DNA of 10,669 nt, from positions 1-10,669 of the forward strand of contig JAUYDJ010000091.1 in the NCBI GenBank assembly GCA_030690025.1, read 5' to 3'. Positions 6,176 through 10,669 of the stretch are shown here, in pieces (positions within the stretch are counted from its first letter, which is position 1; each line of letters starts with the position of its first letter). Below the pieces are notes generated by a model, which did no database searches, was not told the origin of the DNA, and was given only the letters and a program-made list of their open reading frames with translations. The translations under genes were made by a program, and so were the position numbers. This stretch comes from Chloroflexota bacterium (GTDB lineage: Bacteria; Chloroflexota; Dehalococcoidia; Dehalococcoidales; JAUYDJ01).

Positions 6176-8383
6176 ATGTCGAAGATAATCGCATCAGCCG
6201 CAATCAGAGGGGCGTACAAGCTCGTCGGCCAGGCGGAGAAGAAGTGGCAGGAGGCGATGGACAAGTGGGGCGCCAAAGAACCGGTAGGCTTCCCCAATAC
6301 TGCCTACTATCTGCCGGTAATATATGGCATGTTGGGCCTCAAGGTGGAGAAGCTGGGTGATATGGAGGCGGTGCTGAAGAGGACTAAGAGTCTGCTGCCG
6401 CCGCCGGTGAAAGAGTTGCATCCCCTGCCTTACCTGGCCCCGGCTCTCGATGCCGGCATGGCCACCTTCTTCGCCGAGGAAATCATCGAAGCCATCCGCT
6501 ACCTGGAACAGCCGGACTTCTATACCAAGCAGGAAGATATCACCGACAATAATATCTGGCTGGGTGCCGCCGACGACATCATCCTGAGAAAAAGGGGCGT
6601 TGAGTTTGTCGATGGCACGGCGACCGGCTTTGCCGCTATTCTCGGCGCGGCGCCGACCAAGGAGATAGCCGCCAGTATTGCCCAGGAGCTCCAGCGGAAG
6701 AACATCTACGTGTTCATGGCGGGGGAGAACGAGGGCAAACGGTTCTCCGAGCAGCTGGTGGAGGCCGGGGTGCAGATTGGCTGGCCCACCCGCTTGGTCT
6801 CATTTGGGCCGGATGTCACCGCGGCGGTCTTTGCCATGGGTTTTGCCACCCGCGTGGCCATGTCCTTTGGCGGCGTTCAGCCCGGCGACTACCGTAAAAT
6901 TCTTATTTACAATAAGGACCGCACCTTTGCCTTCGCCATGCCCCTCGGTTTTGTCACCGATGAGTGGTATGCTAATGCCGCCGGGGCCATAAACTGGGGC
7001 TTCCCCACCATCGCCGATACCCCCATACCCCAGGTCTTACCCTCCGGTATCTGCACCTACGAGCATGTCGTCTCCAACATCCCGCACGATAAGATAGTGG
7101 CCAGGGCCATCGAGGTGAGGGGACTCAAGGTAACGGTGGCTGAAATACCGATTCCCGTCGCTTATGGCCCCGCCTTCGAAGGGGAGCGCGTCAGGGGCGA
7201 CGATATCTACCTGGAGTGCGGCGGCGGCCGGACGCACATGGTGGAGTGGGTGACCAGTAAGCGGATGGAAGAGGTGGAGGACGGCAAGATTGAAGTAATT
7301 GGCCCGGAGATAACTGATGTGCCGATTAAATCCAAGCTGCCCATGGCCATCACCGTCCAGGTTGCCGGACGGCAAATGCAGGAAGACTACGAGCCTATCC
7401 TGGAGCGGCAGATCCACCACCTCATCAACTATGCCCAGGGGGTAATGCATATCGGGCAACGGGATATCGCCTGGATACGAATCTCCAAACAGGCCGTGGA
7501 AAAGGGGTTCCGCATCAAACATATCGGTACCATACTGCACGCCAAGCTGCACCAGGACTTCGGGCGCATATTCGATAAGCTGCAGGTAACCATCTATACC
7601 GAGCCTGAAAAAGTCGATGAGATGGTGGCTAAGGCGAGGGAAGTCTACAAGGTCAGGGATACCCGTATTGAGGGCATGACCGACGAGTCCACTGAGATGT
7701 ACTACTCCTGCACGCTGTGCCAGTCCTTTGCCCCGGGGCACGTCTGTGTTATCAGCCCGGAGCGGACCGGACTCTGCGGTTCCTATAACTGGATGGACTG
7801 CAAGGCGTCCAACGAGATTAACCCCACCGGCCCCAACCAGCCGGTGCCTAAGGGAGAGGTCATTGACGCCAAGCTCGGGCAGTGGAAGGGGGTCAACGAT
7901 TTCGTCTTCAAGGCGTCCCGTGGCAAGGTAGATCATTACAACTTCTACAGCGTCGTCACCGACCCGATGACCACCTGCGGCTGCTGCGAATGCATTGCCG
8001 CCGTTCTGCCGCTGTCCAACGGCATAATGACGGTCAACCGGGAGTTTGCCAGTGAAACCCCCTGTGGCATGAAGTTCACCACCCTGGCCGGCACTATCGG
8101 CGGCGGCCTTAGCAGCCCGGGCTTTGTCGGCCACGGTAAATACAACATCACCCAGCGCAAGTTCCTCGTCGGCGATGGCGGGCTATTAAGAATGGTCTGG
8201 ATGCCCAAGATGCTGAAGGAGGAAATCGGGGCGCGTCTGAAGGTCAGGGCGCGGGAGCTGGGGGTGCCCAATCTGCTGGACATGATTGCTGATGAGACGG
8301 TGGGTTCCACCGAAGAAGCGATTTTACCCTTCCTGCAGGAAAAGGGACACCCGGCGCTGACTATGCCACCCATACTGGGTTAG
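6176..8383 (+). CDS. acsB: Acetyl-CoA synthase catalytic subunit, bacterial long form (AcsB)
   Basis: This subunit condenses CO, the methyl group of CoFeSP and CoA into acetyl-CoA at the Ni-Ni-[4Fe-4S] A-cluster. It has 735 residues against about 729 in Moorella, and the A-cluster ligands keep a constant +6 offset. C512, C515, C524 and C534 (in YYSCTLC...GHVC...GLC) bind the [4Fe-4S] cluster, with C515 as the expected bridge to Ni. C601-G602-C603 holds the distal Ni. F518 matches the pocket Phe. The first ~310 residues are the bacterial domain that contacts CODH; its start MSKIIASAAIRGA and FPNTAYYLPVIYGMLG are typical, and archaeal CdhC lacks this domain. Residue 604 is Cys (CGCCEC) where I expect Phe. 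The ribosome binding site (AGGGGG, 6160-6165) is 10 bases from the ATG, weaker than those of its neighbours. Confidence 0.97.
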   Translation: MSKIIASAAIRGAYKLVGQAEKKWQEAMDKWGAKEPVGFPNTAYYLPVIYGMLGLKVEKLGDMEAVLKRTKSLLPPPVKELHPLPYLAPALDAGMATFFAEEIIEAIRYLEQPDFYTKQEDITDNNIWLGAADDIILRKRGVEFVDGTATGFAAILGAAPTKEIAASIAQELQRKNIYVFMAGENEGKRFSEQLVEAGVQIGWPTRLVSFGPDVTAAVFAMGFATRVAMSFGGVQPGDYRKILIYNKDRTFAFAMPLGFVTDEWYANAAGAINWGFPTIADTPIPQVLPSGICTYEHVVSNIPHDKIVARAIEVRGLKVTVAEIPIPVAYGPAFEGERVRGDDIYLECGGGRTHMVEWVTSKRMEEVEDGKIEVIGPEITDVPIKSKLPMAITVQVAGRQMQEDYEPILERQIHHLINYAQGVMHIGQRDIAWIRISKQAVEKGFRIKHIGTILHAKLHQDFGRIFDKLQVTIYTEPEKVDEMVAKAREVYKVRDTRIEGMTDESTEMYYSCTLCQSFAPGHVCVISPERTGLCGSYNWMDCKASNEINPTGPNQPVPKGEVIDAKLGQWKGVNDFVFKASRGKVDHYNFYSVVTDPMTTCGCCECIAAVLPLSNGIMTVNREFASETPCGMKFTTLAGTIGGGLSSPGFVGHGKYNITQRKFLVGDGGLLRMVWMPKMLKEEIGARLKVRARELGVPNLLDMIADETVGSTEEAILPFLQEKGHPALTMPPILG

Positions 8384-8400
8384 GAAAGGAGTTATAAGCC

Positions 8401-9747
8401 ATGCCACTTACCGGAATAGAGATATTCAAGCTGCTGCCCAAGACAAACTGCAAGCAATGCGGCGAACCCACCTGCCTGGCTTTTGCCATGAAGCTTGCGG
8501 CCGGCAAAGTCGAGCTGGCTCTTTGCCCCACTCTCTCCGAGGAGGCCAAGTCCAAGCTGGCGGAGGCATCTGCGCCGCCCATCCGGCCGGTCAGCATCGG
8601 CGCCGGCGGCCGGACAGTGAAGGTGGGCGGCGAAACGGTAATGTTCCGCCATGAGAAGCGGTTCGAGAACCCGCCGGGCCTGGCCATGCTCATCAAGGAT
8701 ACCCTCGATGACGCCGAGATTGATAAGCGTCTGGAGAGGTTCAATACCTTCCAGTATATACGCGTGGGCCTTACCCTGCGGCCGGAGCTGATTGCTATCA
8801 GGAACGACTCCGGTGTGGCGGACAAGTTTGTGGCGGTAATCAATAAAGTAAAGCAGAAGAGCGATGGCGCTCTTATCTTGATGAGCGCCAAGGCGGATGT
8901 GCTGGCGGCGGGTGCCAAAGCCTGCGCCGACCGTAAGCCGCTATTATACGCGGCGACCAAGGATAACGCCGATGCGGTGGCAGCCCTGGCCAAAGAGACC
9001 GCCTGCCCGGTAGTCTTGAAGGCCGGCAGCGTGGATGAATTGGTGGAGTTGAGCAACAAGCTGACCGCGGCCGGTATCAAGGATATGGTGCTTGATACGG
9101 GGTCGCGCACGCTGCGCCGGGCGTTTGAAGACCAGATATGGGTGCGCAGCGCCGCGCTGGCCAAGAAGTTCCGCCCGCTGGGTTTTCCGACCATTGTTTT
9201 GCCCTGCGAGATGACCGACGACCCGATGAAAGAGGCGGTGATTGCTTCGGTCTTCGTGGCTAAATACGGCGGTATCGTGGTGCTCTCCGATATGCGCGGC
9301 GAAAGCCTGTTCCCGCTCTTGGTGGAAAGGCTGAATATCTATACCGACCCGCAGCGCCCGCTGGCCACCACCGAGGGCATCTACGAGATTGGCGGCCCCA
9401 ACGAGAACTCGCCGGTACTGATTACCAGCAACTTCTCGCTCACCTATTTCATTGTCTCGGGCGAAATTGAGAACAGCAAGGTGCCCAGCTACCTGCTGGT
9501 CAAGGACACCGAGGGCCTTTCGGTGATGACGGCATGGGCGGCGGGCAAGTTCGTCGCGGATGCCATTGCGCCCTTCGTGAAGAAGTGCGGCATTGCGGAC
9601 AAGGTCAAGCATCACAAGCTGGTTATCCCGGGTTACGCGGCGGCGGAAAGTGGCGGTCTGGAGGAGGAGCTATCTGGCTGGAAGATAATGGTTGGCCCGC
9701 GTGAGGCAGCCCACATACCGGCCTACCTGAAAACTTGGACACCGTAA
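8401..9747 (+). CDS. acsC: Corrinoid/iron-sulfur protein large subunit (acetyl-CoA decarbonylase/synthase gamma)
   Basis: The 448-residue large CoFeSP subunit (Moorella AcsC is about 446). The N-terminal four-Cys domain is complete: C17, C20, C25 and C42 (spacing CX2CX4CX16C) bind the low-potential [4Fe-4S] cluster used to re-reduce cobalt. A linker rich in Ala and Pro (about 53-62) leads into a TIM barrel that starts near GAGGRTVKVGGET (67-79). The C-terminal corrinoid-binding domain includes TSNFSLTYFIVSGEIE from residue 342, IPGYAAAESGG from 409 and VGPREA at 431-436. The start is ATG 8401 with AAAGGAG (8385-8391) upstream. No defect is seen. Its product must pair with AcsD and be methylated by AcsE, the next gene 10 bases downstream. 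Confidence 0.97.
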   Translation: MPLTGIEIFKLLPKTNCKQCGEPTCLAFAMKLAAGKVELALCPTLSEEAKSKLAEASAPPIRPVSIGAGGRTVKVGGETVMFRHEKRFENPPGLAMLIKDTLDDAEIDKRLERFNTFQYIRVGLTLRPELIAIRNDSGVADKFVAVINKVKQKSDGALILMSAKADVLAAGAKACADRKPLLYAATKDNADAVAALAKETACPVVLKAGSVDELVELSNKLTAAGIKDMVLDTGSRTLRRAFEDQIWVRSAALAKKFRPLGFPTIVLPCEMTDDPMKEAVIASVFVAKYGGIVVLSDMRGESLFPLLVERLNIYTDPQRPLATTEGIYEIGGPNENSPVLITSNFSLTYFIVSGEIENSKVPSYLLVKDTEGLSVMTAWAAGKFVADAIAPFVKKCGIADKVKHHKLVIPGYAAAESGGLEEELSGWKIMVGPREAAHIPAYLKTWTP

Positions 9748-9757
9748 GGAGAAGAAA

Positions 9758-10630
9758 ATGATTCTTATCGGCGAAAACATCAATATCATGTCCCAGACCA
9801 TTGGCCCGGCGCTCAAGGGCAGAGACCCCAAGCCGATTCATGAGATGGCCAAAGCGGAGACGGCGGCCGGCTGCGATTACCTTGACATAAATATCGGCCC
9901 GGCACGGAAGGCAGGGGATGAGCTAATGTCCTGGGCGGTCAAGACGGTACAGGAGGTCACCAACAAGCCACTGTCGCTGGATACCACCAACCCGGTAGCC
10001 ATGGAGGCCGGGCTGAAGGTGCATAAAGGTAAGGCGCTCATTAATTCCATCTCTCCGGCGCGGGCGGATGTAGAATTGCCCCTGGTAAAGCAATATAACG
10101 CGTATATGGTCGGTCTGCTGTGGGGGCTGGAGGGCATGCCCCGGGATGCGGCGGAGCGGGGGGTTACCGTCGCTGAGCTAATGTATAAAGCCAATGAGAT
10201 GGGCATCCCCAATGAGGAAATCTGGATTGACCCGATTGCCAGCCCGGTATCCGTGGAAATCAATCAGGTAAAGGCCTGCCTGGAGTTTATGAGCATGCTG
10301 CCAGAGATTGCTCCCGGCTGCAAGTCAACGGTGGGTCTATCAAATATCTCCAATGGTGCGCCGACCCACCTGCGGCCGTATCTGAACCGCACCTATCTGA
10401 TTATGCTGATGAGATTCGGGCTTTACTCGGCCATTGTGGATGCCTTTGACACCGAGCTCATCGATATTGCCCGCGGCAAGAAGCCGGAGCTGGTCAGTCT
10501 GGTGCAGCGGGTAGTGGATGGGGAGAAGCCGGACCTGGCATCGCTAAGCGCCGAAGAGGTCAAGTACGTAAAGACCGTCCGGGTGCTTACCGGTGAATCG
10601 CTCTATTCACACTCCTGGCTTGAGGTATAG
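9758..10630 (+). CDS. acsE: Methyl-THF:corrinoid/iron-sulfur protein methyltransferase (AcsE/MeTr)
   Basis: Transfers the methyl group of 5-methyl-THF to Co(I) of the AcsC/AcsD protein. It has a pterin-binding TIM barrel (DHPS family). The pterin-site residues I remember for Moorella MeTr are found at or near the same numbers: D75 (LDTTN), N96 (INS), D159 (WIDP) and N197 (GLSNIS). DYLDINIGP at 40-48 and LNRTYLIMLM are further family signatures. It has 290 residues against about 262 in Moorella. The extra residues lie after the last barrel strand (from about ARGKKPELVSL to EEVKYVKTVRVL) and form a charged helical insertion before the common C-terminal end. The start is ATG 9758 with AAGGAG 6 bases upstream. 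A general DHPS or MetH-like methyltransferase is less likely given the residues and the acs context. Confidence 0.95.
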   Translation: MILIGENINIMSQTIGPALKGRDPKPIHEMAKAETAAGCDYLDINIGPARKAGDELMSWAVKTVQEVTNKPLSLDTTNPVAMEAGLKVHKGKALINSISPARADVELPLVKQYNAYMVGLLWGLEGMPRDAAERGVTVAELMYKANEMGIPNEEIWIDPIASPVSVEINQVKACLEFMSMLPEIAPGCKSTVGLSNISNGAPTHLRPYLNRTYLIMLMRFGLYSAIVDAFDTELIDIARGKKPELVSLVQRVVDGEKPDLASLSAEEVKYVKTVRVLTGESLYSHSWLEV

Positions 10631-10669
10631 TCGGCCCCACCAAGGATTCCAGCAATGTCCAATCAGACT
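10631..10669. other. Short non-coding tail to the window edge
   Basis: The 39 bases after acsE show no stem-loop with a U-tract, no ribosome binding site followed by a convincing open frame, and no promoter that I can support. Whether the operon continues, for example with metV/metF, cannot be seen. Confidence 0.4.

Noticed and set aside
7976..7993. Frameshift or broken A-cluster in acsB because of the unusual CGCCEC
   Set aside because: The frame is intact on both sides, and C601 and C603 themselves align with the Ni-binding cysteines; only the following residue differs.
7037..8134. Long open frame (365 codons) on the minus strand inside acsB, and similar long minus-strand frames within the other genes
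   Set aside because: They lie opposite strongly supported genes, have no family signatures, and have the Arg/His/Gly- or Ser-rich composition expected of antisense frames in GC-rich DNA.

Overview
The window is one uninterrupted, single-strand gene cluster (all genes on +, gaps of 31 bases or less, two start/stop overlaps). It encodes the carbonyl branch of the bacterial Wood-Ljungdahl (reductive acetyl-CoA) pathway. The order is acsV (5'-truncated by the window edge) - cooC/acsF - folD - a 72-residue unknown protein - acsD - acsA - acsB - acsC - acsE, then 39 bases without a gene.

The organism is a strict anaerobe with a tetrahydrofolate-based (bacterial) pathway. The acetyl-CoA synthase is the long bacterial form with its N-terminal domain. 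A dedicated methyl-THF:corrinoid protein methyltransferase (AcsE) and FolD are present, and no archaeal CdhB (epsilon) subunit is seen. The DNA is fairly GC-rich with strong Shine-Dalgarno sites. My first guess is an uncultured Chloroflexota (Dehalococcoidia-like) bacterium, with Desulfobacterota or a GC-rich Firmicute as alternatives. This is weak inference; the sequence does not prove it. The cluster could serve acetogenesis, autotrophic carbon fixation or acetyl-CoA oxidation, and the direction cannot be read from the DNA.

Layout: bases 1-2074 hold two maturation/repair proteins, the reductive activator of the corrinoid protein (AcsV/RACo) and a Ni-loading ATPase (CooC/AcsF). Bases 2077-2964 hold FolD, the only methyl-branch enzyme here. 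Bases 2977-3195 hold a small highly charged protein I do not recognise. Bases 3210-9747 hold the four structural subunits: CoFeSP small subunit, CO dehydrogenase, acetyl-CoA synthase and CoFeSP large subunit. Bases 9758-10630 hold the methyltransferase.

How they work together: FolD interconverts methylene- and formyl-THF. After reduction to methyl-THF by a MetF not seen here, AcsE moves the methyl group to the cobalt of AcsC/AcsD. AcsA reduces CO2 to CO, and AcsB joins methyl, CO and CoA into acetyl-CoA. CooC loads nickel, and AcsV rescues CoFeSP whose cobalt has oxidised to Co(II).

The pathway itself is well known. The points worth a second look are the 72-residue protein between folD and acsD, the loss of two of the four proton-relay histidines in AcsA, a Cys replacing the usual Phe next to the Ni-binding CGC motif of AcsB, and the separation of acsD from acsC. 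I see no mobile element, CRISPR array, RNA gene, internal promoter or clear terminator.
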